14,228 nt of DNA from SIG440 sp045580025 (lineage in GTDB: Bacteria > Bacillota > Clostridia > Monoglobales > Monoglobaceae): assembly GCA_045580025.1 (NCBI GenBank), contig JAZNNB010000032.1, positions 1-14,228 on the forward strand, in the 5' to 3' direction. Each line of letters starts with the position of its first letter. Position 1 is the first letter of the stretch. Both the position numbers and the translations under genes were made by a program. Positions 1-6,258 of this stretch are shown here, in pieces. The notes beneath the pieces are model-generated. The model was not told the origin of the DNA. It did no database searches and saw only the letters and a program-made list of their open reading frames with translations.

Positions 1-1028
1 ACATTGTTCTGAGAGTTCGCTTCGAGCGGATTTACCTTGAACTGAACACCATACGCCTGAGCGTCGCCTATTGCAGCAGCAGTAGGAATTGTCAAGTAAG
101 GAGCACCACCACCGTTTGCAGCAAGACCTCTGCCTGTACCGTCAGGAACAACAGAGTCAGTTCTGAATGTACCACTTGTTGTAATGCCTGCAGGATTTAA
201 AAGTTTTACTGCATTATAGTAAAGAATATCTTCTTCAGCACAACCAGCAAGATATGCACTCAATTCGCCGGGGATTGTGCTCTTAACTTCTGCTACTGTG
301 ACATATTCTCTGCCAAGCAAGTATGTATAGAATGCATTGTCAGCGCCTGTCATATCAAGGCCGTCAACTGCTTCATAAGCAGCTTCCAAAGATGCTACAT
401 CTTCTGCAGCGTTGATTGCTTTTACGCCTTCTTCAATCTTCTGGAAAACATAGATTGATTCCAAGAGAACTTGCTGTCCGCCTGTTTTCATTTCAGTAGC
501 AGCTGCTGATTCAGTTATAGCTGTTACCCATTCTGATGAAGTTTCAAGCTTTGTATACCCTGTAACGTTTGAGCCGTTTATTTCAACAACGCAATCATAC
601 CATTTATACAATTCAACCGTTCCCGCAGGGATCATATCACCAAGATCAACTTTTACAGACACGCCACCAGGTGCAGGAACATAGATATCGTTCTGTCCAT
701 CATATACATTGTCAACAATCATTGCCTTGAACTGAACGGTGTATGCTGTAGCGTCGCCTATTGCAGCAGAAACAGGAACTGTTATGTATACAGCTCCGCC
801 GCCAGAGCCACCGATACCTCTGCCTGTACCGCCAGGAACAACAGAGTCATTTCTGGTATTGCCACTTGATGTAATGCCGTCTGGGTTTGCAGTAGTACCA
901 GCATTGTAGTAAAGAAGATTGTCTCCTTCATCATATACCGCTGGTTCTGCAGCAGCAGCAAAGGAAACTGTTCCGAGCATTGCAACAGTCATAAGAACTG
1001 CAACAATTCTCATTGTTAGTTTTTTCAT
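1..1028 (-). CDS. Secreted repeat protein, unknown function, C-terminus beyond window
   Basis: The frame is open from an ATG at 1028 to the window edge, giving 342 codons with no stop, so the C-terminus is missing. Residues 1-25 form a typical signal peptide (MKKLTMRIVAVLMTVAMLGT, then VSFAA), so export is expected. The mature part carries two copies of a 64-residue module, at residues 38-101 and 268-331, about two-thirds identical. Both have an LYYNA start, DSVVP.GTGRG, a GGGA turn, AAIGDA and a VQFK end. Between them are a linker rich in charged and alanine residues and an acidic helical stretch (about 196-250). I recognise no named domain. The signal peptide and upstream region match those of the next minus-strand gene. 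A GGAG-type ribosome binding site precedes the ATG. A surface or extracellular role is inference. Confidence 0.85.
   Translation of the reverse strand, partial: MKKLTMRIVAVLMTVAMLGTVSFAAAAEPAVYDEGDNLLYYNAGTTANPDGITSSGNTRNDSVVPGGTGRGIGGSGGGAVYITVPVSAAIGDATAYTVQFKAMIVDNVYDGQNDIYVPAPGGVSVKVDLGDMIPAGTVELYKWYDCVVEINGSNVTGYTKLETSSEWVTAITESAAATEMKTGGQQVLLESIYVFQKIEEGVKAINAAEDVASLEAAYEAVDGLDMTGADNAFYTYLLGREYVTVAEVKSTIPGELSAYLAGCAEEDILYYNAVKLLNPAGITTSGTFRTDSVVPDGTGRGLAANGGGAPYLTIPTAAAIGDAQAYGVQFKVNPLEANSQNN
36..917 (-). repeat. Internal duplication within the secreted protein (36-227 and 726-917)
   Basis: Two 192-nt segments lie exactly 690 nt (230 codons) apart and encode the two 64-residue modules. 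They also match at DNA level, for example over the codons for DSVVPxGTGRG near 127-160 and 818-850. The in-frame period of exactly 230 codons indicates a tandem unit, and more copies may lie past the window edge. Confidence 0.85.
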
Positions 1029-1050
1029 ATAAATTCTCCTTTCAAAAGTT

Positions 1051-1070
1051 GTGAGCATATATGTGCTCAC
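1051..1070 (-). promoter_or_regulatory. Hairpin immediately upstream of the ribosome binding site
   Basis: GTGAGCA (1051-1057) pairs perfectly with TGCTCAC (1064-1070) around a 6-nt loop. In the minus-strand mRNA it sits 9 nt before the AAAGGAG ribosome binding site. The paralogous gene has a hairpin of different sequence in the same position (2220-2239), so the structure is kept although the sequence is not. It could be an mRNA stabiliser or a translational control element. Confidence 0.6.
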
Positions 1071-1169
1071 GTTTTGGTTTGTTGTTTTTAAGTCACGAAC
1101 ACCCTATCGACACTCCACAATCCCAAAGAAATGGCGATATGCATCCAGTTAACTATTAAACTCTTCTTA

Positions 1170-1198
1170 ATTATACACCTTTAACGCACTTTTGTCAA
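1170..1198 (-). promoter_or_regulatory. Sigma-A type promoter of the partial secreted protein
   Basis: On the minus strand there is a -35 TTGACA (1193-1198), a 17-nt spacer and a -10 TATAAT (1170-1175), a full consensus match. The predicted leader is about 135 nt. Within it, 1129-1153 matches 2286-2310 of the paralogous leader at 21 of 25 positions, and the stretch around 1080-1090 (TTGTTGTTTTTAA on the plus strand) also recurs. Confidence 0.85.
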
Positions 1199-1228
1199 CA
1201 CAAAATTTCCATTTTATCTCCATCCTTT

Positions 1229-1260
1229 ATGCACAAAAAACCACCCCGAATTTTGTGCAT
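1229..1260. promoter_or_regulatory. Palindromic operator candidate upstream of the promoter (copy 1)
   Basis: This is a perfect 10-bp inverted repeat, ATGCACAAAA (1229-1238) and TTTTGTGCAT (1251-1260), with a 12-nt spacer. It ends 30 nt upstream of the -35 box, a position suited to an activator. The same arms recur at 2385-2415 in the same place relative to a second promoter. The rest of 1261-1393 shows no gene. Confidence 0.7.
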
Positions 1261-1393
1261 TTGGTCATTTTTCACCGTTCTTTCAACCATAAATTTTTCA
1301 GCAATTTTTTATCTGTCATTTTCCCGTTTTGTCCAGCTTTTTTATGCCCAAATTGACACCATAAATCCCCCGCACATACAAGGGGATATAAAC

Positions 1394-1420
1394 AAAAGCA
1401 GAGCTTTTCGCTCTGCTTTT
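1394..1420 (-). terminator. Rho-independent terminator after the second secreted protein gene
   Basis: An 11-bp perfect stem AAAAGCAGAGC / GCTCTGCTTTT (1394-1404, 1410-1420) has a 5-nt loop and T-rich flanks on both strands. It lies 24 nt beyond the stop codon at 1444. Confidence 0.85.
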
Positions 1421-1443
1421 CGTTTTTAAATTGATAAACCTAT

Positions 1444-2205
1444 TTACCAGTTTTGTGACGCCTTAACATATGTGTCATATGCAGCATAGTCTTTATTTTC
1501 AAACTCATTTATCAAAGCATCAAGATTTGCATCAGAATCCAAGGTGTCAACATAATTTGCATATACAAAATAAGGAGTAGCAATTATTTCATCGCCAATC
1601 ATTGTTTCGTAAGGTACGCTCACTACCAATGCTTCAAATGTAACTTTTCCTTTTATTGCCACAGGAACATCAAAAACTTTTTCAACATCAATAGGCTTTG
1701 CGCCAACTGCATTACTTACGAATCTGATACCGCATTTAGCAAGCCTGCCGTCTGTAGGCATTTCAAACTTCGCATAAGCAACGTTTGTATAAATTTTTCC
1801 ATCTTCAGCTTTGTATTCATCCTCAACACTAACAGATGCGATTTCAATATTGCCGCTGAGAAAGACAGAAGAAATTTTAACAAGACCGTCCTTTCCGCCA
1901 AGAGCAATATTGATATAACTCTTGCCAGCAGCTTTTGCTTCAGCAACCTTGTTCTTATCCACTGCGATAGTTCCGGAAACATCTGCCCCCTGCTTAACAG
2001 CAACGATAACATCGCCACTGGCAAACGGAGTACCTGCAGTTGCAGCAGCATAAACCAATAAAGTTTCATTATTATCTGTTTGATCATCTGTGATATCGGA
2101 ATTGATCTTGCCAGTGTCAGCATTATAACCAGCAGCAAAAGAAATCGTTCCGAGCATTGCAATAGCCATAACAACTGCTACAATGCGTGCCATAAGTTTA
2201 TTCAT
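1444..2205 (-). CDS. Secreted protein of unknown function, paralogous N-terminus
   Basis: The protein has 253 residues. The signal peptide (residues 1-25, MNKLMARIVAVVMAIAMLGT then ISFAA) is nearly the same as that of the gene ending in the window's left edge. The mature chain is different: an acidic linker (residues 27-48), a probable beta-rich region from about 58 to 200 with many alternating hydrophobic residues, and an acidic tail (about 218-253) ending in QNW. There is no transmembrane anchor, LPXTG motif or recognised domain, so it is probably released or held non-covalently. The start is supported by GAAAGGAG upstream. It is a single-gene transcription unit with its own promoter and terminator. 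I do not recognise the family. Confidence 0.9.
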   Translation of the reverse strand: MNKLMARIVAVVMAIAMLGTISFAAGYNADTGKINSDITDDQTDNNETLLVYAAATAGTPFASGDVIVAVKQGADVSGTIAVDKNKVAEAKAAGKSYINIALGGKDGLVKISSVFLSGNIEIASVSVEDEYKAEDGKIYTNVAYAKFEMPTDGRLAKCGIRFVSNAVGAKPIDVEKVFDVPVAIKGKVTFEALVVSVPYETMIGDEIIATPYFVYANYVDTLDSDANLDALINEFENKDYAAYDTYVKASQNW

Positions 2206-2219
2206 GTTTTTGCTCCTTT

Positions 2220-2239
2220 CATCTGCATAATTGCATATG
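2220..2239 (-). promoter_or_regulatory. Hairpin directly before the ribosome binding site (paralogous position)
   Basis: CATCTGCA / TGCATATG (2220-2227, 2232-2239) forms a stem of 8 positions with one mismatch and a 4-nt loop. It abuts the GAAAGGAG site of the gene starting at 2205. It is the positional counterpart of the hairpin at 1051-1070. Confidence 0.5.
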
Positions 2240-2326
2240 GCTTGTTGTTTTTAATTTCAAATACGACCATCAGCATTCACATAACAAATGCCGATATGTA
2301 TCAAGTTATCATTTAAACTCCTTTAT

Positions 2327-2355
2327 ATTATATACTTTTAAAACACTTTTGTCAA
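2327..2355 (-). promoter_or_regulatory. Sigma-A type promoter of the second secreted protein
   Basis: On the minus strand there is a -35 TTGACA (2350-2355), a 17-nt spacer and a -10 TATAAT (2327-2332). The flanks around the -35 (TTTTGTGTTGACAAAAGTG) equal those of the promoter at 1170-1198. The leader is about 115 nt and carries the conserved block at 2286-2310. Confidence 0.85.
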
Positions 2356-2384
2356 CACAAAAAATCCATTTTAATCCATCCTTT

Positions 2385-2415
2385 ATGCACAAAAACCAGC
2401 TTATCTTTTGTGCAT
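2385..2415. promoter_or_regulatory. Palindromic operator candidate upstream of the promoter (copy 2)
   Basis: ATGCACAAAA (2385-2394) and TTTTGTGCAT (2406-2415) have an 11-nt spacer and end 29 nt upstream of the -35. The arms are identical to copy 1. The spacer sequences differ, which points to the arms being the selected part, as expected for a dimeric DNA-binding protein. Confidence 0.7.
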
Positions 2416-2496
2416 TTAGTCAATTTTCGCTATTTTGTCGTTCCCGAAATTTCGAGCTGAACCTTTGTCTGTGATTTTTTATTTCCAAACCGGCAC

Positions 2497-2529
2497 AAAA
2501 AAAGAGCCGCTGCGCGCGGCTCTTTTTTT
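2497..2529 (-). terminator. Terminator of the rplJ-rplL unit
   Basis: A 14-bp perfect stem AAAAAAAGAGCCGC / GCGGCTCTTTTTTT (2497-2510, 2516-2529) has loop TGCGC and a T-run on either strand. It lies 15 nt after the rplL stop and ends the ribosomal operon without rpoB. Confidence 0.95.
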
Positions 2530-2544
2530 AAATTGCAGTTACAA

Positions 2545-2919
2545 TTATTTGAGTTCAACAGTTGCGCCAACTTCTTCGAGCTGAGCCTTGAACTTTTCAG
2601 CGTCTTCCTTAGAAACAGCTTCTTTAAGTGTTGTGGGAGCACCATCAACAGCAGCTTTTGCTTCAGCAAGACCAAGACCTGTGATTTCACGAACAGCCTT
2701 GATAACCTTAATCTTTTCAGCACCAGCAGATGCAAGAACTACGTCAAATTCTGACTTCTCAGCGCCTGCAGCAGCACCGTCAGCAGCAGCACCGCCAGCA
2801 ACCATAACAGGAGCAGCAGCGCTAACGCCAAACTCTTCTTCAAGAGCCTTTACCAAATCGTTAATTTCTACAAGTGTAAGTGTTTTGATATCTTCAATCA
2901 TTTTTGCTATATCAGCCAT
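2545..2919 (-). CDS. rplL: 50S ribosomal protein L7/L12
   Basis: The protein has 124 residues, the normal length. The N-terminal dimerisation domain (MADIAKMIEDIKTLTLVEIN...) binds L10. A flexible Ala/Gly hinge follows (about residues 37-52). The C-terminal domain (about 53-124, with KIKVIKAVREITGLGLAEAK) recruits translation GTPases at the stalk. The frame can be extended upstream to another ATG at 2934, but GGAGG lies between the two. It is correctly spaced only for the ATG at 2919, which therefore decides the start. The gene is downstream of rplJ in the same transcript, 65 nt away. Confidence 0.97.
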   Translation of the reverse strand: MADIAKMIEDIKTLTLVEINDLVKALEEEFGVSAAAPVMVAGGAAADGAAAGAEKSEFDVVLASAGAEKIKVIKAVREITGLGLAEAKAAVDGAPTTLKEAVSKEDAEKFKAQLEEVGATVELK

Positions 2920-2984
2920 TTTTTTATCCTCCATAAATTATATTTGGGAATTAACTTTCCCGATTTTAAATATTTCTAAAATAA

Positions 2985-3488
2985 TTACTCTGCTGATTCC
3001 ATCTGTTTTGCGATAGCATCCAGAGTTCTTACGAGGCTTCCGATAGGTGCCTGCAAGCTTCCCATCATCTTTGAAATGAGAACTTCCTTGCTTGGAATAC
3101 TTGCATAAACCTTAACCTCATCTGCGTCGATAACCTTGCCGTCAACAAAACCCGCTTTGATTTCCAGCTGTTCGTTTGTCTTTGCAAACTCAACCAAAAC
3201 CTTTGCAGGAGCAACAACATCAGTGCTGCTTGTAGCAAGAGCAGTAGGACCGTGAAGAACAGGGTCAAGCGCCTCAAGTCCAACTTCGTTTGCTGCAAAA
3301 CGTGTAAGAGTGTTCTTTACGATTGTGTATTCAACACCTGCTTCTCTGAGTTTTGCACGAAGCTCTGTATCCTGAGCAACAGTGAGACCACGGTAGTCAG
3401 CGATAACACCTGCCTGAGCATCTTTCATTCTTTCAATCAATGCCGCAACAACGGCTTTTTTGCTCTCTAAAACTTTTTCACTTGGCAT
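2985..3488 (-). CDS. rplJ: 50S ribosomal protein L10
   Basis: The protein has 167 residues. The N-terminal rRNA-binding part shows the conserved ADYRGLTVAQDTELRAKLRE block (about 31-50) and VKNTLTRFAA. The C-terminal helix (about 138-167) is where L7/L12 dimers dock. It forms the base of the ribosomal stalk and, in complex with L7/L12, is the usual autoregulator of its own leader. AAAGGAGG precedes the ATG by 6 nt. It is preceded by a dedicated promoter and L10-type leader. Confidence 0.97.
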   Translation of the reverse strand: MPSEKVLESKKAVVAALIERMKDAQAGVIADYRGLTVAQDTELRAKLREAGVEYTIVKNTLTRFAANEVGLEALDPVLHGPTALATSSTDVVAPAKVLVEFAKTNEQLEIKAGFVDGKVIDADEVKVYASIPSKEVLISKMMGSLQAPIGSLVRTLDAIAKQMESAE

Positions 3489-3697
3489 TTTGTTTCCTCC
3501 TTTCGAAATGTAACTGCTTAAAAGAAATACATCAGGTAACTCCCCAACACACTTCTTTAATTTTGAAACAAAACAAAAACCCTCACAGACAGTGAGGGTT
3601 ATGCAAACAACAAACCAAAATTTGTAATTTGATAAAATCCTCGGCAGGACTTACGGCACGATGCCACCTGCTGTCTGCGGAATTCATTTCATTAACA
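3489..3697 (-). ncRNA. L10 leader (autoregulatory 5' UTR of rplJL)
   Basis: This untranslated leader of about 210 nt lies between the promoter at 3703-3731 and rplJ. Its 5' part reads CCGCAGACAGCAGGTGGC ... GTAAGTCCTGCCGAGG in mRNA sense. That is the stem-and-internal-loop signature of the L10 leader family, in which the L10-L7/L12 complex binds. An intrinsic terminator at 3578-3600 follows, so control is probably by attenuation. Confidence 0.85.
3578..3600 (-). terminator. Attenuator terminator inside the L10 leader
   Basis: AACCCTCAC (3578-3586) and GTGAGGGTT (3592-3600) pair perfectly over 9 bp with a 5-nt loop. TTTTTGTTTTG follows in mRNA sense. It sits about 90 nt before the rplJ start. 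Confidence 0.85.
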
Positions 3698-3702
3698 AAG
3701 GT

Positions 3703-3731
3703 ATTCTATCACAAAAAATGCCCTTTGTCAA
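3703..3731 (-). promoter_or_regulatory. Promoter of rplJ-rplL
   Basis: On the minus strand there is a -35 TTGACA (3726-3731), a 17-nt spacer and a -10 TAGAAT (3703-3708). It begins only 16 nt beyond the rplA stop. No terminator is visible after rplA, so readthrough from the upstream operon would also enter the L10 leader. Confidence 0.85.
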
Positions 3732-3746
3732 CAACTTTTTTAAAAA

Positions 3747-4442
3747 TTAAGCATCAATTTTGCTGGAATTGATTTTGATACCAGGGCCCATTGTTGATGC
3801 AACGGTAACAGACTTAAGGTACTGACCTTTTGCTGCTGCCGGTTTAGCCTTAACGATAGCACCCATAAGAGCGTTGAAGTTTTCAGCGAGCTTATCTTTT
3901 CCAAAAGATGCTTTGCCCAAGGGGCAGTGAATGATGTTTGTTTTGTCAAGTCTGTATTCAATCTTACCTGTCTTGATGTCAGCAACAGCACGTGTTACAT
4001 CAGGTGTAACTGTACCTGCTTTGGGGCTTGGCATAAGTCCCTTAGGACCAAGAACCTTACCGATTCTGCCGACAACACCCATCATATCAGGGGTTGCAAC
4101 AACAACATCAAAATCGAACCAGTTTTCAGACTGGATTTTCTGAACAAGGTCCTCTGCACCAACAAAGTCTGCACCTGCAGCCTTTGCTTCATCAGCTTTG
4201 CCCTCACGAGCAAAAACAAGAACCTTAACGTCTTTACCTGTACCGTTGGGAAGAACAACCGCACCTCTAACCTGCTGGTCAGCGTGACGAGAGTCAACAC
4301 CAAGTTTTACGTGTATCTCAACAGTTTCGTCAAACTTAGCTTTTGCTGTCTGGCAAACAAGTTCCAAAGCTTCAGCTGTGTCATAGAGCTTGCCTTTTTC
4401 AATAAGCTTAACGCTGTCTTGATATTTCTTACCTTTCTTCAT
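3747..4442 (-). CDS. rplA: 50S ribosomal protein L1
   Basis: The protein has 231 residues, the usual length. It starts MKKGKKYQDSVKLIEKGKLYD. It contains the family blocks ETVEIHVKLGVDSRHADQQV (about 36-55), VRGAVVLPNGTGK, GKVLGPKGLMPSPKAGTV and YLKSVTVASTMGPGIKI. It binds 23S rRNA at the L1 stalk and in many bacteria represses its own operon. The frame extends 19 codons upstream to another ATG at 4499, but AGGAGG lies 10 nt before the ATG at 4442 and the family N-terminus begins there. It is downstream of rplK by 84 nt. Confidence 0.97.
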   Translation of the reverse strand: MKKGKKYQDSVKLIEKGKLYDTAEALELVCQTAKAKFDETVEIHVKLGVDSRHADQQVRGAVVLPNGTGKDVKVLVFAREGKADEAKAAGADFVGAEDLVQKIQSENWFDFDVVVATPDMMGVVGRIGKVLGPKGLMPSPKAGTVTPDVTRAVADIKTGKIEYRLDKTNIIHCPLGKASFGKDKLAENFNALMGAIVKAKPAAAKGQYLKSVTVASTMGPGIKINSSKIDA

Positions 4443-4526
4443 TTTAAAATTTCCTCCTATTGTGGTTCCGCAGAATATGTTCTTGCATATTCCTCCCACG
4501 TGATTTCGATTGACTAATCCCGAAAA

Positions 4527-4952
4527 CTAGTCTTCTACAGTAACACCCATAGAACGTGCTGTACCTGCAATCATTGACATAGCAGCTTCAACTGATGCTG
4601 CATTAAGGTCAGGCATTTTCTGCTCTGCGATAGCCTGAAGATCTGCCTTTGAAAGCTGAGCAACCTTTGTCTTGTTGGGCACACCGCTTCCGCTCTGAAT
4701 TTTGCAAGCCTTTTTGATAAGAACTGCAGCAGGCGGAGTTTTGGTAATGAACGAGAATGATCTGTCCTGATAAACAGTGATAACAACAGGGATAACAAGA
4801 CCTGCATCCTTAGCTGTTTTTTCGTTGAACTGTTTACAGAAGTCCATGATGTTCACACCGTGCTGACCAAGTGCGGGACCAACCGGAGGAGCCGGTGTAG
4901 CCTTTCCTGCCTCAATCTGTAATTTGATGTAACCTGTAATTTTTTGCGCCAT
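4527..4952 (-). CDS. rplK: 50S ribosomal protein L11
   Basis: The protein has 141 residues, the full length. The N-terminal domain has KLQIEAGKATPAPPVGPALG (about 10-29) and the conserved QHGVNIMDFCKQFN. The C-terminal rRNA-binding domain ends SMIAGTARSMGVTVE. It binds the GTPase-associated region of 23S rRNA and is needed for the stringent-response sensing of uncharged tRNA. The GGGAGGTG ribosome binding site lies 10 nt before the ATG. It is transcribed with nusG upstream and rplA downstream. Confidence 0.97.
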   Translation of the reverse strand: MAQKITGYIKLQIEAGKATPAPPVGPALGQHGVNIMDFCKQFNEKTAKDAGLVIPVVITVYQDRSFSFITKTPPAAVLIKKACKIQSGSGVPNKTKVAQLSKADLQAIAEQKMPDLNAASVEAAMSMIAGTARSMGVTVED

Positions 4953-4994
4953 TTCTATGACACCTCCCTTTCACAAACGTGGTAATATCGGGTG

Positions 4995-5067
4995 CGGAAA
5001 CTTTTTTCCGTCCCTCCCACTATCCGAAGAACTTTCGGATATATAAATACGGCATAAGCCGTGTGGG
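4995..5067 (-). promoter_or_regulatory. Structured nusG-rplK spacer RNA (candidate three-way junction)
   Basis: In the minus-strand mRNA, CCCAC (5063-5067) can pair with GTGGG (5016-5020). They enclose two perfect hairpins, a 5-bp stem at 5049-5062 that abuts the closing stem directly and an 8-bp stem at 5021-5041. A further 6-bp hairpin follows (4995-5010). The whole lies between the nusG stop and the rplK ribosome binding site. An L1-binding autoregulatory site or an RNA processing site is possible. I could not match it to a known motif by eye. Confidence 0.5.
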
Positions 5068-5070
5068 TAA

Positions 5071-5592
5071 CTAACTTAATGCTTCTACCTGATTGAACTC
5101 AAGCTCAACGTCGGTATCTCTGCCAAACATTGAAATTGTGGCTTTTATTTTCTGTTTGTCCATAACGATTGCGGTAATAACTCCAACAAAGCCTTCAAGG
5201 GGACCGTATTTAACACGGATATTGTCACCGACATTGAATCCGATATTGACAGTCTTCTTTTCAAGCCCGATGTTTGCAATTTCCTCATCGGTAAGGGGAA
5301 CAGGTTTTGAGCCGGGGCCGACAAAGCCAGTAACACCGCGGCAGTTTCTGACAATATACCAGCTTTCGTCGGTCATAATCATTTTCACAATGACATAACC
5401 GGGGAAAATCTTGCGCATAACGGTTTTCTTTTTGTCGTCCTTGATTTCAACAACCTCTTCCATCGGAACGCAGACTTCTTGAATTATATCCTGCATATTT
5501 CGATTTTCGATGGTTTTTTCAATGTCAGCTTTTACCTTGTTTTCATAACCTGAGTAGGTGTGAGCAACATACCATTTTGCCTCATTAGACAT
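5071..5592 (-). CDS. nusG: Transcription termination/antitermination factor NusG
   Basis: The protein has 173 residues. The N-terminal NGN domain begins KWYVAHTYSGYENKVKADIE (about 6-25) and contains FPGYVIVKM (63-71) and the family block RGVTGFVGPGSKPVPLTDEE. The C-terminal KOW domain (about 119-145) has VGDNIRVKYGPLEGFVGVI. It binds RNA polymerase and couples transcription with translation or with termination factors. The likely ribosome binding site, AAGGGAG, lies about 13 nt from the ATG, rather far. GAGC-GTC-GCTC right after it could fold and shorten the distance, or occlude it. The gene is 28 nt downstream of secE. Confidence 0.97.
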   Translation of the reverse strand: MSNEAKWYVAHTYSGYENKVKADIEKTIENRNMQDIIQEVCVPMEEVVEIKDDKKKTVMRKIFPGYVIVKMIMTDESWYIVRNCRGVTGFVGPGSKPVPLTDEEIANIGLEKKTVNIGFNVGDNIRVKYGPLEGFVGVITAIVMDKQKIKATISMFGRDTDVELEFNQVEALS

Positions 5593-5620
5593 AATCTGAG
5601 CGACGCTCCCTTCTCTTTGG

Positions 5621-5827
5621 TTATCTGTTGATTAACAAAGCCATTCCCAAGCCGAACAGCCAGTCCAAAAGCCAAATAACAATGCCGACAACCAAAACAA
5701 AAAGGATAACTGTCAGTGTGTTCTTCTTAACTTTTGAAAATGACGGCCATACAACTCTTTTGAATTCAGCCTTCATATCAATAAACCAATCTTTTATTCT
5801 TGCGAATAAATTAGGCTTTTTATCCAT
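5621..5827 (-). CDS. secE: Preprotein translocase subunit SecE
   Basis: The protein has 68 residues, the short single-span form usual in Firmicutes. The cytoplasmic amphipathic helix contains the conserved FKRVVWPSFSKVKKNT (about 22-37). One transmembrane helix follows (about 38-64, VILFVLVVGIVIWLLDWLFG). It is an essential partner of SecY in the membrane. AGAGGT precedes the ATG. It lies between rpmG and nusG in the standard order. Confidence 0.95.
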   Translation of the reverse strand: MDKKPNLFARIKDWFIDMKAEFKRVVWPSFSKVKKNTLTVILFVLVVGIVIWLLDWLFGLGMALLINR

Positions 5828-5854
5828 TTCAATTTACCTCTTACTTTCGAAAAT

Positions 5855-6004
5855 TTACTTTGTTTCCTTATGAAGTGTGTGCTTCTTGCAGAATCTGCAG
5901 TACTTGTTCATTTCAAGTCTGTCAGGATCATTCTTCTTGTTCTTCATAGTGTCATAGTTTCTCTGTTTGCACTCTGTGCAAGCCAATGTGATTTTTACTC
6001 TCAT
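5855..6004 (-). CDS. rpmG: 50S ribosomal protein L33
   Basis: This short gene of 49 residues reads MRVKITLACTECKQRNYDTM..., ending KKHTLHKETK. It has two zinc-ribbon CxxC pairs, CTEC (9-12) and CRFC (36-39), so it is the zinc-containing form of L33. YDTMKNKKNDPDRLEMNKYC is the family core. GGAAAGGG precedes the ATG. It is the first gene after the promoter at 6133-6161, 27 nt ahead of secE, which is the usual neighbour of rpmG. Confidence 0.95.
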   Translation of the reverse strand: MRVKITLACTECKQRNYDTMKNKKNDPDRLEMNKYCRFCKKHTLHKETK

Positions 6005-6132
6005 TTTTTTCACCCTTTCCGTATTATACAAAACCTCGAAGCCAAAATCAGCTTTTCGAATTTAGAAATTAGTGCTGTTTTGACTTACGTTTTTTCACAA
6101 CACAAATAAAGCCCCTTTTCAGAGGTAGAAAT

Positions 6133-6161
6133 ATAATACCACAAAAGCGCCACCTTGTCAA
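6133..6161 (-). promoter_or_regulatory. Promoter of the rpmG-secE-nusG-rplKA operon
   Basis: On the minus strand there is a -35 TTGACA (6156-6161), a 17-nt spacer and a -10 TATTAT (6133-6138). The leader to rpmG is about 120 nt, in which a second TATAAT occurs near 6030 without a clear -35. No other strong promoter is visible before rplJ. Confidence 0.85.
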
Positions 6162-6210
6162 TGATTTTTTTCACATTTTTTTCTTAAAGTAATTTTATGT
6201 CCTCATTCCC

Positions 6211-6222
6211 ACTATATATAGT
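6211..6222. promoter_or_regulatory. Short palindrome upstream of the YkvI-like gene
   Basis: ACTATATATAGT is a perfect 12-bp palindrome 36 nt before the plus-strand start at 6259. It may overlap the -10 region of that gene (TATATA or TATAGT), but no convincing -35 pairs with it. Operator or promoter function is inference. Confidence 0.3.
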
Positions 6223-6258
6223 AGAAAAACATAATTTACCACCACAAACGGAGGCTTT

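Noticed and set aside
1229..1429. 66-codon plus-strand open frame beginning MHKKPP
   Set aside because: It starts inside the palindromic operator, has no ribosome binding site, and ends in the terminator hairpin at 1394-1420; its composition is that of AT-rich intergenic DNA.
2206..2326. Possible known riboswitch (c-di-GMP or T-box) in the twin leaders
   Set aside because: I could not find the conserved cores of these classes; there is no T-box sequence or GEMM core, and only short conserved blocks and a hairpin are visible.
2588..3016. 142-codon plus-strand open frame across rplL
   Set aside because: It is the antisense shadow of the alanine-rich rplL gene, which has clear family identity on the minus strand.
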